From an uncultured Bacteroidia bacterium (GTDB lineage: Bacteria > Bacteroidota > Bacteroidia > Bacteroidales > UBA932), in contig CADBFO010000016.1 of the NCBI GenBank assembly GCA_902794005.1, positions 17,241 through 81,240 on the forward strand: DNA of 64,000 bases, given 5' to 3'. A program made the translations under genes and the position numbers. This document shows, in pieces, positions 34,104 to 43,535 of this stretch (position 1 is its first letter; each line of letters starts with the position of its first letter). The notes beneath the pieces were generated by a model. It was not told the origin of the DNA and made no database searches. It saw only the letters and a program-made list of their open reading frames with translations.

Positions 34104-35358
34104 AGCGATGCCTTAAACCGTGGGGAGAGACGGACTCGGCCCGGATTTCTCCTCCGTGAAGGCGGACCGCTTCATATACAATGGAAAGCCCCAGGCCGGT
34201 TCCGCCCAGTTCGCGGCTGCGTCCTTTGTCTGTCCGGTAAAAACGCTCGTAAAGATGCGAAAGGCTTTCCTCCGGAACACCCGGTCCGTCATCGGAGACG
34301 GAAAACTGCCACTGGCGGTCCTCCTCCTGTGCTTCGATGCGCAGATGGCTGCCTTCCCCGGCATAGCGCAGCGCGTTGTCAACCAGATTCCGGAATAGAC
34401 TGTACAGGAGTTTTCCGTCACCCACAAAGGGAATCCGCTCCGGGAGCCGCGTTTCCACCGTCATCCTTTTTTCACTGAAATCCGCCTCCGTATCCAACAG
34501 TACCTGGCGGATTATCCCGGCCAGCTCCAGTTTTTCCTGCCGGACGGTCCACTCGGCCCTGTCCAGGGTGCCCAGGTCCTCCAGCAAATCGGCCAGACGG
34601 CGGGACAGCGCCAGGCTGCGCCCGACAAACTGCATCCGCGTCTGCTCGGGCATGTCCGGATGAAGCTGAAGGGTTTCCAGATAGCCCCGGATGCCGGCAA
34701 GCGGCGTTTTCAGTTCATGGGAGATATTCTGTGTCATCTCTTTCTGCAGGGCCAGGCTCTCCCGGTCCTGCGCCTTGGCGACAATATCCGCCACCTTCCG
34801 GGAGAACCAGAACAGGACAAGCAGCAGAAGACCCATCAAGACCAAGGCATACAGGAGAAAGCGATAGTCGGGTTTGAGTGCCAGCGGAAGCCGTTCGTCG
34901 TAAGGAAGGGCCGATCGGATCACCAGCTCCTGCGCAGGAATCCACGTGGCCGAATAAAAATACTCGTCGCCCACCGTAGCGCTCCGGCGGTCCAGGCAAT
35001 AGCCGCTTCCCGTACGCAGGGCCTCCTGAATCTCCTTTCTGTTGCGATGGTCGCTCAGGTTGGGATAGGCTTTGGTCCGGTTGTCAAACAGCACGAACCC
35101 GTGCGCATCCAGGATGGTCAGGCGCATGGAAGGGAGATAATGCGCCAGCAGATAGTGCTGAAGCGCATCTTCTTCCAGCGGCATGTGCAGCAGCGCATCG
35201 CCCAATGCAAGATTGTAATCCTGCAGCTGCTGGTTCAGCAACGCGATTTTGAATGTCTTTTCCCGCCGTGCCTGATACAGGAGAAACGCTCCGGCAAAAA
35301 GCAGGAACAGCAGAATAATGCTGAAAAACAGCTGCCGGCTAAACTTCGATGTCTTCAT
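34069..35358 (-). CDS. Sensor histidine kinase (PhoR-like)
   Basis: A 429-residue membrane histidine kinase: membrane segment near 10-28, an extracytoplasmic sensor of about 130 residues, and a second membrane segment near 165-185. HisKA has the phospho-acceptor in SHELKTPLAGIRGY (His near 214). HATPase_c has NLVDNALRYAG (N box), DDGPGVPEE (G1) and GGTGLGLSIV (G2). The 5' end overlaps the response regulator gene by 20 bp, so the pair is coupled. The signal is unknown. Confidence 0.93.
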   Translation of the reverse strand: MKTSKFSRQLFFSIILLFLLFAGAFLLYQARREKTFKIALLNQQLQDYNLALGDALLHMPLEEDALQHYLLAHYLPSMRLTILDAHGFVLFDNRTKAYPNLSDHRNRKEIQEALRTGSGYCLDRRSATVGDEYFYSATWIPAQELVIRSALPYDERLPLALKPDYRFLLYALVLMGLLLLVLFWFSRKVADIVAKAQDRESLALQKEMTQNISHELKTPLAGIRGYLETLQLHPDMPEQTRMQFVGRSLALSRRLADLLEDLGTLDRAEWTVRQEKLELAGIIRQVLLDTEADFSEKRMTVETRLPERIPFVGDGKLLYSLFRNLVDNALRYAGEGSHLRIEAQEEDRQWQFSVSDDGPGVPEESLSHLYERFYRTDKGRSRELGGTGLGLSIVYEAVRLHGGEIRAESVSPHGLRHRFILPWNESQPA

Positions 35359-36043
35359 CCGTAAAACAATATCCGTGTCCGGGACGTGTCACAATACATT
35401 TTGCATACGGGCCCAATTTCTTGCGAAGGCGGGTGATGCTCACATCCACGCTCCGGTCCGTAACCACCACTCCCTCCGGCCAGGCCTTGTCCAGCAGCTG
35501 ATCGCGGGAGAAAACCCTGCCCGGATGCTCCATCAGCAGCTGAAGGATGCCGAACTCCGTACGCGTGAGGGAAACCCTCCGGCCTTCGATGCTCAGACTC
35601 TTTCCCCGCAAGTCCAGGGAGAGGGTCTTCCCTTCGGCCGGCTCTTCCCGGAACGCGGGCCGGCGTGCGCGCCGAAGGACCGCCTGTGAGCGCAACAGCA
35701 GTTCCTGCACGGAGAAAGGTTTGGAAACATAATCATCCACGCCCAGACGAAGACCGTCAATGATGTCTTCCCGGGCATTTTTGGCCGTGAGCATAATGAT
35801 GGGAATCTCCGCCGTAAGGTGATTCTCCTTCAAAAGCATGGTAAAGCGGGCTCCGGACATCCCTCCCAGCATCAAATCCAGAATGATGAGGCCGAAAGCG
35901 GAAAGGTCCAGCGCCAGGGCCTCTTCGGCCGATGTGACGGCGGTCACCTGATACCCCGAGGCGGTGAAATTGAACCGCAGGACATCCAGAATATCCGTTT
36001 CGTCATCGACCAGCAGTATTTTGTTGTTTTCCTTGTTTTCCAT
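35339..36043 (-). CDS. OmpR/PhoB-family response regulator
   Basis: From ATG 36043 it is 234 residues. The receiver domain has the acidic pair in LLVDDETDIL, phospho-acceptor Asp in LIILDLMLGG (near 51), Thr in IIMLTAKN and Lys in VSKPF. The C-terminal winged helix (LTRTEFGILQLLMEHPGRVFSR shown by its parts LTRTEFGIL and HPGRVFSR; SVDVSITRLRKKLG) is OmpR-like. First gene of the pair; the kinase follows with an overlap. The resemblance to PhoB/PhoR does not prove phosphate sensing. Confidence 0.94.
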   Translation of the reverse strand: MENKENNKILLVDDETDILDVLRFNFTASGYQVTAVTSAEEALALDLSAFGLIILDLMLGGMSGARFTMLLKENHLTAEIPIIMLTAKNAREDIIDGLRLGVDDYVSKPFSVQELLLRSQAVLRRARRPAFREEPAEGKTLSLDLRGKSLSIEGRRVSLTRTEFGILQLLMEHPGRVFSRDQLLDKAWPEGVVVTDRSVDVSITRLRKKLGPYAKCIVTRPGHGYCFTDEDIEV

Positions 36044-36134
36044 TGGCAGTACAAAAATGGGACATTTCAAGCGGATTTACAAGAGTGTAACAATAATGTA
36101 ACGGGCGCGTATTCACTTGGTAACAAAAGCTCCC

Positions 36135-36142
36135 TACCTTTG
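36135..36142 (+). promoter_or_regulatory. Promoter -7 box (TACCTTTG) for the PepSY-like gene
   Basis: A TAnnTTTG box 28 bp before the ATG at 36171, in the divergent gap with the two-component system. Confidence 0.75.
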
Positions 36143-36170
36143 CCTCCAGAAAAACCCAACAACGACAAAT

Positions 36171-36593
36171 ATGAAAAAAATCATTCTCGCAATTCTGAGC
36201 CTCATGCTCGTGCCCGTCCTGGCATTGGCCGACGGAAGAGTCATTCCTTTTGAAAAAATGCCCGCAGAAGCCAGAAGCTTTGTCAAAGAGCACTTCGGAG
36301 ACAAAAAAATCCTGCAAGTGACGGCCGAATGGGATGAATATGATGTTCTCTTCTCCGATTTGTCCCGGGTCGAATTTGACCGTTCCGGGAACTGGAAGGA
36401 GATTCGGTGCAAAAACGAAGCCATCCCCGGCTCCGTCATTCCTTCACGCATCCTTTCATATATCAAAGACACTTTCCCCGAGCTGTACATCACCCAGATC
36501 GAACGAAGCCGGTGGGGATACGAAGTGAAGACATCGAACGGCCTGGAACTGGAGTTCGACAAAAACTGCAATTTTGTCAGAATCGATGATTAA
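36171..36593 (+). CDS. Exported PepSY-like (DUF2874) protein
   Basis: From ATG 36171 it is 140 residues: a signal peptide (MKKIILAILSLMLVPVLALA) and two short PepSY-like units with the pattern 'P......fi...fp...i..v......y.v.l..g..veFd..G.w..i', here ARSFVKEHFGDKKILQVTAEW..VEFDRSGNWKEI (cited as FVKEHFGDKKIL and VEFDRSGNWKEI) and LSYIKDTFPELYI..LEFDKNCNFVRI. Such periplasmic proteins are common in Bacteroidota. It is divergent from the two-component system, a typical place for a regulated target. Confidence 0.75.
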   Translation: MKKIILAILSLMLVPVLALADGRVIPFEKMPAEARSFVKEHFGDKKILQVTAEWDEYDVLFSDLSRVEFDRSGNWKEIRCKNEAIPGSVIPSRILSYIKDTFPELYITQIERSRWGYEVKTSNGLELEFDKNCNFVRIDD

Positions 36594-36624
36594 GAAGCTG
36601 TTTTGAAATAATTTATATTGTGTT

Positions 36625-37545
36625 ATGAGAAAAACGTTTACCTGCATTTTGCTGGCGGCGATCTTCACGACAGCCTGTCAAAATCGCCTGAACCACAATG
36701 GCGCATTGGGCGCCGTAGAAGAGGCTTTTTACAACCAATACCCGAATGCCTGGGATGTGGAATGGGAACATGGCGCCGGGAACACCATCGTCATGGATTT
36801 CAAGGATGGCCTGTACGAACGCGAGGCCTGGTTCCTGACCGACGGTACCTGGGTGCAGACCCGTACCGAACTGCCGCTGTACGAAGTCCCCAAAAACGTC
36901 ATTGACGCCGTTCTGGGCAGCCTCGGCGCCGGTTGGTACGTAGAGGAGGCCGAATTCTTCGAAACCAGCAGCCTCCCGGAAAAATACTATCTGCTGGACT
37001 GTGAAAAAGTGCAGTCCCGCCAGGAGGCCCGCATCCAGGTACTCCCCGACGGAACCCTGCTTAATCTGCCCGGAACCGGCGGCAACACCGGTGGCAACAC
37101 CGGAGGTAATACCGGCGGCAATACCGGTGGCAATACCGGCGGCAACACTGGTGGCAATACCGGCGGCAACACTGGCTCAGGCGATATTTTTGCTGCTGCA
37201 AAAATCACGTTTGCCACCATGTTCCCCAACGTACAGCGCGTAGAATGGGAAATGGAATACGGAAAAGTGAATGCAGAGTTCTACCACGAGCGTCACGAAA
37301 AGGAAGCCTGGTTCCTGACCGACGGCACCTGGCTTTCCACCCAGACCGAACTGGCTGTAAACGAACTGCCTCAGACCCTGGTGAACGTCGTCATGGCAAC
37401 ACTGGGCAACGGCTGGCACATTGACGATGCCGAGCACACGCTTTCCGCATCGGCACCGAACGAATACTATACGCTGGAATGCGAAAACAACTACACCGAC
37501 CGTGAAACCCGGCTGCGCATAACGCCGGACGGAACCATCCTGTAG
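36625..37545 (+). CDS. Exported protein with two PepSY-like domains joined by a GNTG repeat linker
   Basis: A 306-residue lipoprotein candidate (signal peptide ending TTAC, Cys18). Two homologous domains of about 110 residues flank a linker. Each has the same landmarks: WEHGAGN..EREAWFLTDGTWVQTRTELPL in the first, WEMEYGK..EKEAWFLTDGTWLSTQTELAV in the second, and each ends 'PDGT(I)L'. The linker is eight exact Gly-Asn-Thr-Gly units (37081-37176). This is a clear internal duplication around a variable-number repeat. The function is unknown. Confidence 0.75.
   Translation: MRKTFTCILLAAIFTTACQNRLNHNGALGAVEEAFYNQYPNAWDVEWEHGAGNTIVMDFKDGLYEREAWFLTDGTWVQTRTELPLYEVPKNVIDAVLGSLGAGWYVEEAEFFETSSLPEKYYLLDCEKVQSRQEARIQVLPDGTLLNLPGTGGNTGGNTGGNTGGNTGGNTGGNTGGNTGGNTGSGDIFAAAKITFATMFPNVQRVEWEMEYGKVNAEFYHERHEKEAWFLTDGTWLSTQTELAVNELPQTLVNVVMATLGNGWHIDDAEHTLSASAPNEYYTLECENNYTDRETRLRITPDGTIL
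37081..37176 (+). repeat. 12-bp minisatellite, eight units (GNTG linker)
   Basis: Eight head-to-tail 12-bp units (GGC-AAC/T-ACC/T-GGN) code for GNTG each. Differences between units are all in third codon positions, so the peptide repeat is preserved exactly while the DNA has diverged. Confidence 0.92.
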
Positions 37546-37563
37546 AACAAACGCAGAAGAAAA

Positions 37564-38019
37564 CTACTCTTGACGGGAGAGGCGGTCCCAGGCCAGCTTC
37601 TCCCATTTTGTACCCGGACGGCCGTAGTTGGCGTAGGGATAGATGGAGATACCGCCCCGCGGCGTAAAGAAACCGGTGACTTCCAGGTATTTGGGATCCA
37701 TGAGTTTCACCAGGTCCTTCATGATGGTATTCACGCAGTCTTCGTGGAAGTCTCCGTTGGAGCGGAAGCTGAAAAGGTACAGTTTCAGGGATTTGGATTC
37801 CACCATTTTCCTGTCCGGCACGTAGCTGATCCGGATTTCCGCAAAGTCCGGCTGTCCGGTGATGGGGCAAAGGGTGGTGAATTCCGGGCAGTTGAACCGG
37901 ACCCAGTAATCGTTGTCCGGGTGCTGGTTGTCAAAGGTTTCCAACACTTCGGGGGCGTAATTCTGGCTGTACTCGGTGTGGTGGCCCAGCGCCTTCAGTT
38001 CTTCGGGATTCCGTGCCAT
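37564..38019 (-). CDS. queF: 7-cyano-7-deazaguanine reductase QueF
   Basis: QueF reduces preQ0 to preQ1 in queuosine synthesis. From ATG 38019 it is 151 residues, the short single-domain type. The active-site region is [15 protein letters not shown] (Cys that forms the thioimide, then Asp), and [14 protein letters not shown] is the QueF NADPH motif. The longer frame would overlap the end of prfA, whose stop (38021) nearly touches this ATG. Confidence 0.94.
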   Translation of the reverse strand: MARNPEELKALGHHTEYSQNYAPEVLETFDNQHPDNDYWVRFNCPEFTTLCPITGQPDFAEIRISYVPDRKMVESKSLKLYLFSFRSNGDFHEDCVNTIMKDLVKLMDPKYLEVTGFFTPRGGISIYPYANYGRPGTKWEKLAWDRLSRQE

Positions 38020-38020
38020 C

Positions 38021-39118
38021 TTATGCCTCCTCCCCTGCTTCTTTGAGCCGCTCTGCGTTTTCGGCAATCTGTAGCTGGTCGATGCATTCCTGGATGTCGC
38101 CGTCCATGAACACCGGCAAATTGTACATGCTCCAGCCGATGCGGTGGTCCGTCACGCGGCCCTGCGGATAGTTGTAGGTGCGGATTTTGGCACTGCGGTC
38201 TCCGGTCGATACCATGGTCTTGCGCTTGGCGGCGATGCCGTCCAGGTACTTCTGGTGCTCCATGTTGTACAGACGGGTGCGGAGCTCTTCCATGGCGCGG
38301 TCCAGGTTCTTGAGCTGGGAACGCTCCTCTTGGCACTGGACCACAATCCCGGAAGGGATATGGGTGAGGCGCACGGCGCTGTAGGTGGTGTTCACCCCCT
38401 GGCCGCCGGGCCCGGATGCGCAGAAGAGGTCCTTGCGGATATCGGCCGGATTCAGCTCGATATCGAATTCACCCGCTTCCGGGAAAACGGCTACGGATGC
38501 GGCCGATGTCTGGATGCGGCCCTGGGTCTCCGTCTGGGGCACACGCTGCACGCGGTGCACGCCGGATTCGTATTTCATGACGCCATACACGCCGTCCTGG
38601 CTGCTGGAGAGCTTGAAAACAATCTGCTTGTAACCGCCGGAGGTGCCGGGAGCCTGGTCGGTAACTTCCAGTTTCCAGCCCCTGCGCTCGGCAAAGTGCT
38701 GATACATCCGGAAAAGGTCTCCGGCGAAGATGGCCGCCTCGTCACCGCCGGTGCCGCCGCGGATTTCCACCATGGCGTTCTTGCTGTCGTCAGGATCGGC
38801 CGGAATCAGAAGGAGCTTGATGTTCTGCTCCATTTCCGGGAGTTTGGGCTCAATCTCCGCCATCTCATCCTTGGCCATTTCGCGAAGGTCTTCGTCCTTC
38901 TCGTTCATCATGATGTCCTTGGCCTGCGCGAGTTCGTCCACCAGCCTCTTGTATTCCAGGCCGGCGGCGATGATGGGCTGCAATTCCTTGTAGTCCTTGT
39001 TCAGCTGCACGAACTTCTTCATGTCCGCAATCACTGCGGGATCGGCCAGTTGCTCTTCCAGCTTCTTGTATTTGTCCTGAAGGCTCAGCACCTTCTCCAG
39101 CAAGGTATTTTCTGCCAT
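38021..39118 (-). CDS. prfA: Peptide chain release factor 1
   Basis: RF1 ends translation at UAA and UAG. From ATG 39118 it is 365 residues. The GGQ motif is in [19 protein letters not shown] (near 235) and the stop-codon-reading tripeptide is of the PxT type ([15 protein letters not shown], near 192), which identifies RF1 and not RF2. The start [17 protein letters not shown] is typical. Confidence 0.96.
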   Translation of the reverse strand: MAENTLLEKVLSLQDKYKKLEEQLADPAVIADMKKFVQLNKDYKELQPIIAAGLEYKRLVDELAQAKDIMMNEKDEDLREMAKDEMAEIEPKLPEMEQNIKLLLIPADPDDSKNAMVEIRGGTGGDEAAIFAGDLFRMYQHFAERRGWKLEVTDQAPGTSGGYKQIVFKLSSSQDGVYGVMKYESGVHRVQRVPQTETQGRIQTSAASVAVFPEAGEFDIELNPADIRKDLFCASGPGGQGVNTTYSAVRLTHIPSGIVVQCQEERSQLKNLDRAMEELRTRLYNMEHQKYLDGIAAKRKTMVSTGDRSAKIRTYNYPQGRVTDHRIGWSMYNLPVFMDGDIQECIDQLQIAENAERLKEAGEEA

Positions 39119-39136
39119 AAAAATTGTATTAGCCTG

Positions 39137-39144
39137 CAAAGATA
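39137..39144 (-). promoter_or_regulatory. Promoter -7 box (TATCTTTG) for prfA-queF
   Basis: The minus strand reads TATCTTTG 18 bp before the prfA ATG; queF follows with no gap. Confidence 0.74.
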
Positions 39145-39152
39145 GTAAAAAA

Positions 39153-40385
39153 TCAGGACTTCTCGCGCAAGGCGGGGTTATCGCGGTATTCGGCCGTCGC
39201 GGTAAAGAAGACATCTCCGCTGGAATTGAGGGCGGTTTCCACGGAATCCTGCACCACGCCGATGATGAAGCCCACGGCCACGGCCTGCATGGCCACGTCA
39301 TTGCCGATGCCCAGGAAAGAGCAGGCCAGCGGGATCAGCAGGAGCGAGCCTCCCGCCACACCGGAAGCGCCGCAGGCCCCCAGCGTGGCCACTACGCTCA
39401 GGAAAACGGCGCTGAGGAAATTGACTTCGAGTCCCAGGGTATGGGCCACGGCCAGCGACATCACCGTAATGGTGACGGCGGCGCCGTTCATATTGATGGT
39501 AGCACCCAGCGGCACGCTGACGGAGTAGAAATCCCGGTCCAGTCCCAGCTTCTTGCAAAGGGCCATGTTGATGGGGATGTTGGCGGCCGACGAGCGGGTG
39601 AAAAAGGCTTGCAGTCCGCTTTCCTTGAGGCAGATCCATAGCAGCGGGAAAGGATTCCGGCCGGTGGCCAGGAAGGCCCACAAAGGATTGAGGACCAGCG
39701 CATTGAAAAGCATACAGCCCACCAGAAGCAGAAGGAGCCGGCCATAGGTGGTGAAGATTTCCATGCCGCTTTGCGACACCGCCGTAAACACCAGGCCCAT
39801 GATGCCGAAGGGGGCGAACTGGATGACCCAGCGGACGATGAGGGAAACCACGTCGGCCAGGTCTGACACAACCTGGATGGTCGCCTTGCCGGCCACCAGC
39901 TTCAGCCCCAGGCCGACGAGGAGGGACCAGAACAGGATGCCGATATAGTTGGCCGTACTCAGGGATGCCACCGGATTGGCGACCATGTTGGTGAGCAGGT
40001 TGGAAAACACGTCCGAAAGTTCTACCGGTTCGCCGGTTTCCACCACATCTGTCAGTTGCATGGTGACCGGGAAAAGGGAACTGCCCACTACGGCCACCAA
40101 GGCGGCAGAAAGCGTGCTGATCAAATAAAGGGCGATTACCGTGCGGAAACGGGATCCAAGTTCGCCTCCCTGGGCACTGGCGACCGAGGAGGCGACCAGC
40201 ACAAATACCAGGACGGGGGCAATGGCCTTGAGGGCGCTCACGAAGAGCGTTCCGAAGAGTCCGACCCAGCTCCAACCGGGTACCAGCAGTGCCAGAGCGG
40301 CACCGATGACCAGGCCGATGACGATACGGAGAATCAGGCTGACGGACGCCCATTTTGCCAGGAGTTTGGAAAACTGGTTTTTCAT
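39153..40385 (-). CDS. sstT: Sodium:serine/threonine symporter SstT
   Basis: From ATG 40385 it is a 410-residue dicarboxylate/amino-acid:cation symporter-family protein with eight main membrane segments. [16 protein letters not shown] and the glycine-rich [17 protein letters not shown] are the substrate and sodium-binding motifs; the pattern matches SstT closely. It lies between prfA and the CoA-transferase gene on the same strand. Confidence 0.93.
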   Translation of the reverse strand: MKNQFSKLLAKWASVSLILRIVIGLVIGAALALLVPGWSWVGLFGTLFVSALKAIAPVLVFVLVASSVASAQGGELGSRFRTVIALYLISTLSAALVAVVGSSLFPVTMQLTDVVETGEPVELSDVFSNLLTNMVANPVASLSTANYIGILFWSLLVGLGLKLVAGKATIQVVSDLADVVSLIVRWVIQFAPFGIMGLVFTAVSQSGMEIFTTYGRLLLLLVGCMLFNALVLNPLWAFLATGRNPFPLLWICLKESGLQAFFTRSSAANIPINMALCKKLGLDRDFYSVSVPLGATINMNGAAVTITVMSLAVAHTLGLEVNFLSAVFLSVVATLGACGASGVAGGSLLLIPLACSFLGIGNDVAMQAVAVGFIIGVVQDSVETALNSSGDVFFTATAEYRDNPALREKS

Positions 40386-40401
40386 AGGACAATCATTGGA
40401 T

Positions 40402-41673
40402 TTATCGGTGGAACCGCTGGAAGGCAGCACGTTCCAAGGCCTCCCGGTCTTCGGGATGGGCGATGGAAATCAGGAGCCGGGCGCGTTCCTGCAGGGATTT
40501 TCCATACAGATTGACGGCTCCGTATTCCGTGACCACCCACTGGACATCGGCCCGGGGGGTGACGACGCCGGCGCCGCTCTGGATCACCGGAACAATTTTG
40601 GGGTGGCCCTTGGCGGTACGGGAGGCCAGGGCGATGATGGCTTTGCCGCCCGGGGACAGTTTGGCTCCCCGGACAAAATCCAGCTGCCCGCCGGCACCGG
40701 AATAGATGCGCGTTCCGATGGAATCGGCACAGACCTGGCCGGTCAGGTCTATCTCGATGGCGGAATTGATGGACACCATGCCGGGATTCAGCGCGATCAC
40801 GCGCGGGTCGTTGGTATAGGCGATGTCCCGCATCTGCACGGCGGGGTTGCGGTCGATGAAGCGGTACACCTCCTCGGAGCCCAGCAGGAAGGATGCCACC
40901 ACCTTCCCCTTGTCGATACCCTTGCAGGAGCCGTCGATGACACCGCTCCGGATCAGGGCCAGGGCACCGTCGGAGAACATTTCCGTGTGCAGGCCCAGAT
41001 GTTTGTGGTCCTTCAGGCCGGCACAGATGGCGTTGGGCATGGAGCCGATTCCCATTTGCAGGCACGCCCCGTCCGGAATGAGGGCGGCACAGCAGCGACC
41101 GATTTCCATGTCCGTGTCGGAAGGGCTGGCATAGGTGCTGGTGATGAGCGGACGGTCGTCCCGGACCAGGGCGGTGAAACGCTCCAGGGGAATCAGCTCT
41201 CCGTAAGCGAACGGAACCTGCGGATTCACGACGGCGATGCGCTCACGGGCCACTTCCAGGGCGGCGGGAGAGCAGTCCACCGAGGTCCCCAGCGAGACCA
41301 TGCCGTCCACCGGTTCGGATACCTGCACCATGGCCACGTCGCAGGGAAGGGCACCGGTGCGGTACATCAGCTGCGTCTCGAAAAGATTGACAGGGATGTA
41401 ATCGGCCACGCCCTCGTTCACCGAAGGACGCAGATTCGGGCCGACGAAGAAGCCCTGGTCGAAGAACGACTGGCCGAGTTCGGCCGAGCCATAAGGCGCG
41501 GGGCCCTCCGTGTGGAAATGGTGGAAGTGTACGTCGGTGAGTTCCCCGGCGCGCTCGCACAGGGCCTCGATGAGGATGTGCGGCACGCTGGCGATGCTGG
41601 ACAGGTGGATGTGGTCGCCGCTGCGGACGGCCTTGACGGCCTCGTGGGCGCTTATGTAGGGTAAATGCTGCAT
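40402..41673 (-). CDS. Acetyl-CoA hydrolase / CoA-transferase family protein
   Basis: From ATG 41673 it is 423 residues. SGDHIHLSSIASVPHIL at the start, ACLQMGIGSMPNAICAGL in the middle, and HLGLHTEMFSDGA followed by VVTEYGAVNLYGKS later match the 4-hydroxybutyrate CoA-transferase / acetyl-CoA hydrolase family. The Glu in LHTEM is the likely catalytic residue. It probably moves CoA between short-chain acids (acetate, propionate, succinate or butyrate type) in fermentation; the exact pair is not visible. Confidence 0.88.
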   Translation of the reverse strand: MQHLPYISAHEAVKAVRSGDHIHLSSIASVPHILIEALCERAGELTDVHFHHFHTEGPAPYGSAELGQSFFDQGFFVGPNLRPSVNEGVADYIPVNLFETQLMYRTGALPCDVAMVQVSEPVDGMVSLGTSVDCSPAALEVARERIAVVNPQVPFAYGELIPLERFTALVRDDRPLITSTYASPSDTDMEIGRCCAALIPDGACLQMGIGSMPNAICAGLKDHKHLGLHTEMFSDGALALIRSGVIDGSCKGIDKGKVVASFLLGSEEVYRFIDRNPAVQMRDIAYTNDPRVIALNPGMVSINSAIEIDLTGQVCADSIGTRIYSGAGGQLDFVRGAKLSPGGKAIIALASRTAKGHPKIVPVIQSGAGVVTPRADVQWVVTEYGAVNLYGKSLQERARLLISIAHPEDREALERAAFQRFHR

Positions 41674-41681
41674 TTCAAAAG

Positions 41682-41689
41682 CAAATATA
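41682..41689 (-). promoter_or_regulatory. Promoter -7 box (TATATTTG) for the CoA-transferase gene
   Basis: The minus strand reads TATATTTG, 8 bp before the ATG at 41673. It is back to back with the mazG promoter. Confidence 0.68.
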
Positions 41690-41702
41690 GCGATATTCTT
41701 TG

Positions 41703-41710
41703 TATATTTG
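41703..41710 (+). promoter_or_regulatory. Promoter -7 box (TATATTTG) for mazG
   Basis: A TAnnTTTG box 20 bp before the mazG ATG at 41731. Confidence 0.72.
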
Positions 41711-41730
41711 CGTCTCCAAAAATAAATATT

Positions 41731-42510
41731 ATGCACACTCGGGAAGAAAAGCTGGCCGCATTCGGCCGTCTGCTGGACATCATGGACGCCCTCCGGGAGA
41801 AATGTCCCTGGAACGCCGCCCAGACCATGGACTCCATCCGCCCCATGACAGAGGAGGAAGTCTATGAACTCAGCGACACCATCCTGGAAGGAGACCGGCA
41901 GGGAACGGCCAAGGAAATCGGCGACCTGCTGTACCACATGGTATTCTATGCCCGCATCGGAGAGGAAGAGGGGGCTTTTGACATTGCCGACAGCATCGGC
42001 AAGGTGTGCGACAAGATGGTGTTCCGCCATCCGCATGTATTCGGTCCCGAGGCCGGCAAGCCCACGTCGGCCAAGGAAATTGCCGACACCTGGGAACTGG
42101 TGAAAGCCAAGGAAAAGGACGGCAACAAAACCGTCATGGGCGGCATCCCCAAGGCCATGCCCGCCATTTTGAAGGCCCTTTCCATGCAGGAAAAGGCCCG
42201 TGGCTGCGGTTTTGACTGGGAAAAGAAAGAGGACGTCTGGGCCAAGGTGGCCGAGGAGTACCAGGAAGTGTCAGAGGCGTCCGAAGAACACCGGGCCGAA
42301 GAGTTCGGAGACCTGCTGTTCGCCGTCATCAACGCCGCCCGGCTGTATGGCGTGGACCCGGAAGCCGCCCTCGGCCGCAGCTGTGAAAAGTTCCGCCGCC
42401 GCTTCAACTACGTCGAGGCCGAAACCCTCCGCAGCGGCCGCCGCCTCAGCGACATGACCCTCCCCGCCATGGACGCCCTCTGGAACGAGGCCAAGGCCAA
42501 AGGCCTGTAG
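41731..42510 (+). CDS. mazG: Nucleoside triphosphate pyrophosphohydrolase MazG
   Basis: MazG hydrolyses NTPs/dNTPs to monophosphates and clears damaged nucleotides. The 259-residue protein has two MazG repeats. The first contains LREKCPWNAAQTMDSI and EEVYELSDTI..KEIGDLLYHMVFYARI; the second contains EKKEDVWAKVAEEYQEV and EEFGDLLFAVINAAR. The EExxE...D metal-binding pattern is present in both. It is monocistronic. Confidence 0.95.
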   Translation: MHTREEKLAAFGRLLDIMDALREKCPWNAAQTMDSIRPMTEEEVYELSDTILEGDRQGTAKEIGDLLYHMVFYARIGEEEGAFDIADSIGKVCDKMVFRHPHVFGPEAGKPTSAKEIADTWELVKAKEKDGNKTVMGGIPKAMPAILKALSMQEKARGCGFDWEKKEDVWAKVAEEYQEVSEASEEHRAEEFGDLLFAVINAARLYGVDPEAALGRSCEKFRRRFNYVEAETLRSGRRLSDMTLPAMDALWNEAKAKGL

Positions 42511-42571
42511 CGCTTAAGCGTTACGTTGTATTCGAATGCGGAACGCCCTGCATCATGCCGCCGTCCTTTCA

Positions 42572-43444
42572 TTATTCTACGGTTTTGCAAAGCTTGCCAT
42601 ATACCGTTTCTTCCCGCACCGCGTCGAGAATCTTGTTGAAGATCGTTGGGAACGGACGGGCAACCCTGTCGGCCATCGCCATGGGGATTTCCTTGTAGAA
42701 AGCCTCGGCGATGCCACCGGTAATGCATGCCAGCGTATCGCTGTCGCCGCCGAGGGAAACCGCTTTACGCATGGCATCCTCAAAATTGGAAGAATCCAGA
42801 AATGCTATCATGGCCTGCGGCACGGTTCCCTGGCAACTAGATTCCCATCGGTAAATGGGATGCCAGTATTCATACGTTTTATGAAGATCGTACCCGTAAG
42901 TCTTCTCGATGTACTCACGGATTTCTTCTTTGGTCTTCCCGTTCCGGGCCATCCAGATAGCAGCTGCGGTTGCCTGGGCGCCCTTGATCCCCTCCGGATG
43001 GTTGTGGGTGATGGCAGCCGAGATTGCCGCCACGCGCTCGGTCTCCTCCAGGGTGTCAAAGAACCAGCCCACGGCACTCACTCGCATCGCGGAGCCATTG
43101 CCCCAGGAGCCATAAGGATGGCGTCCGGTCTTTGACTCATACGGTGCCTCTCCGTACTGATCATCATAGTTGTACAAGCCTTCGGGGAAGAAAAGCCAGG
43201 TATGGAAACCTCCGCCGTATCCGCCCATGGGGCAGGGGCACTTTTCCCCAAACATAACCATGATGTCCTCAAGTCCCTGGTAGGAATGCTCTTTATCCTT
43301 GAGCAGCCAGTAAGCGACAGCCATCGTCATTACGCTGTCATCCGTATAGGCGCTGTTGCCCAAGAACAATGTAAAGTTATAGTCTTTCGTGTTATGGAAC
43401 TCATAGGCCGAGCCTATGGTATCCCCTGTGATTGCACCTAACAT
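42572..43444 (-). CDS. ADP-ribosylglycohydrolase-family protein
   Basis: From ATG 43444 it is 290 residues. MLGAITGDTIGSAYEF, NSAYTDDSVMTMAVA and VSLGGDSDTLACITGGIAEAFY hold the paired Asp residues that bind Mg in DraG/ARH-type enzymes, which remove ADP-ribose from proteins or nucleic acids. The longer frame upstream has no support. No ADP-ribosyltransferase was recognised nearby. A weak box, TAACTTTA on the minus strand, precedes it. It is convergent with mazG. Confidence 0.9.
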   Translation of the reverse strand: MLGAITGDTIGSAYEFHNTKDYNFTLFLGNSAYTDDSVMTMAVAYWLLKDKEHSYQGLEDIMVMFGEKCPCPMGGYGGGFHTWLFFPEGLYNYDDQYGEAPYESKTGRHPYGSWGNGSAMRVSAVGWFFDTLEETERVAAISAAITHNHPEGIKGAQATAAAIWMARNGKTKEEIREYIEKTYGYDLHKTYEYWHPIYRWESSCQGTVPQAMIAFLDSSNFEDAMRKAVSLGGDSDTLACITGGIAEAFYKEIPMAMADRVARPFPTIFNKILDAVREETVYGKLCKTVE

Positions 43445-43472
43445 GGTTTTCGATTTATCTATAAAGTTAATG

Positions 43473-43534
43473 AAAAACGGCAGGCCCGCCAACTACCTTT
43501 CACGCCAAATAGAAGGCGGGCCTTGGTTGCCGTT
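43473..43534 (-). terminator. Terminator after the TPR/aspartyl-protease gene
   Basis: On the minus strand a long hairpin (arms AACGGCA..GGCCCGCC and GGCGGGCC.TGCCGTT, with a small bulge and a 24-nt loop) ends in TTTTTC, directly after the stop codon at 43536. Confidence 0.75.
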
Positions 43535-43535
43535 A

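Noticed and set aside
37081-37176. The 12-bp repeats as a CRISPR array
   Set aside because: Units are head to tail without spacers and encode an exact GNTG peptide repeat within an open gene.
40141-41664. A 507-codon plus-strand frame over the CoA-transferase gene
   Set aside because: The minus-strand frame has the family motifs and a promoter; the plus frame has none.
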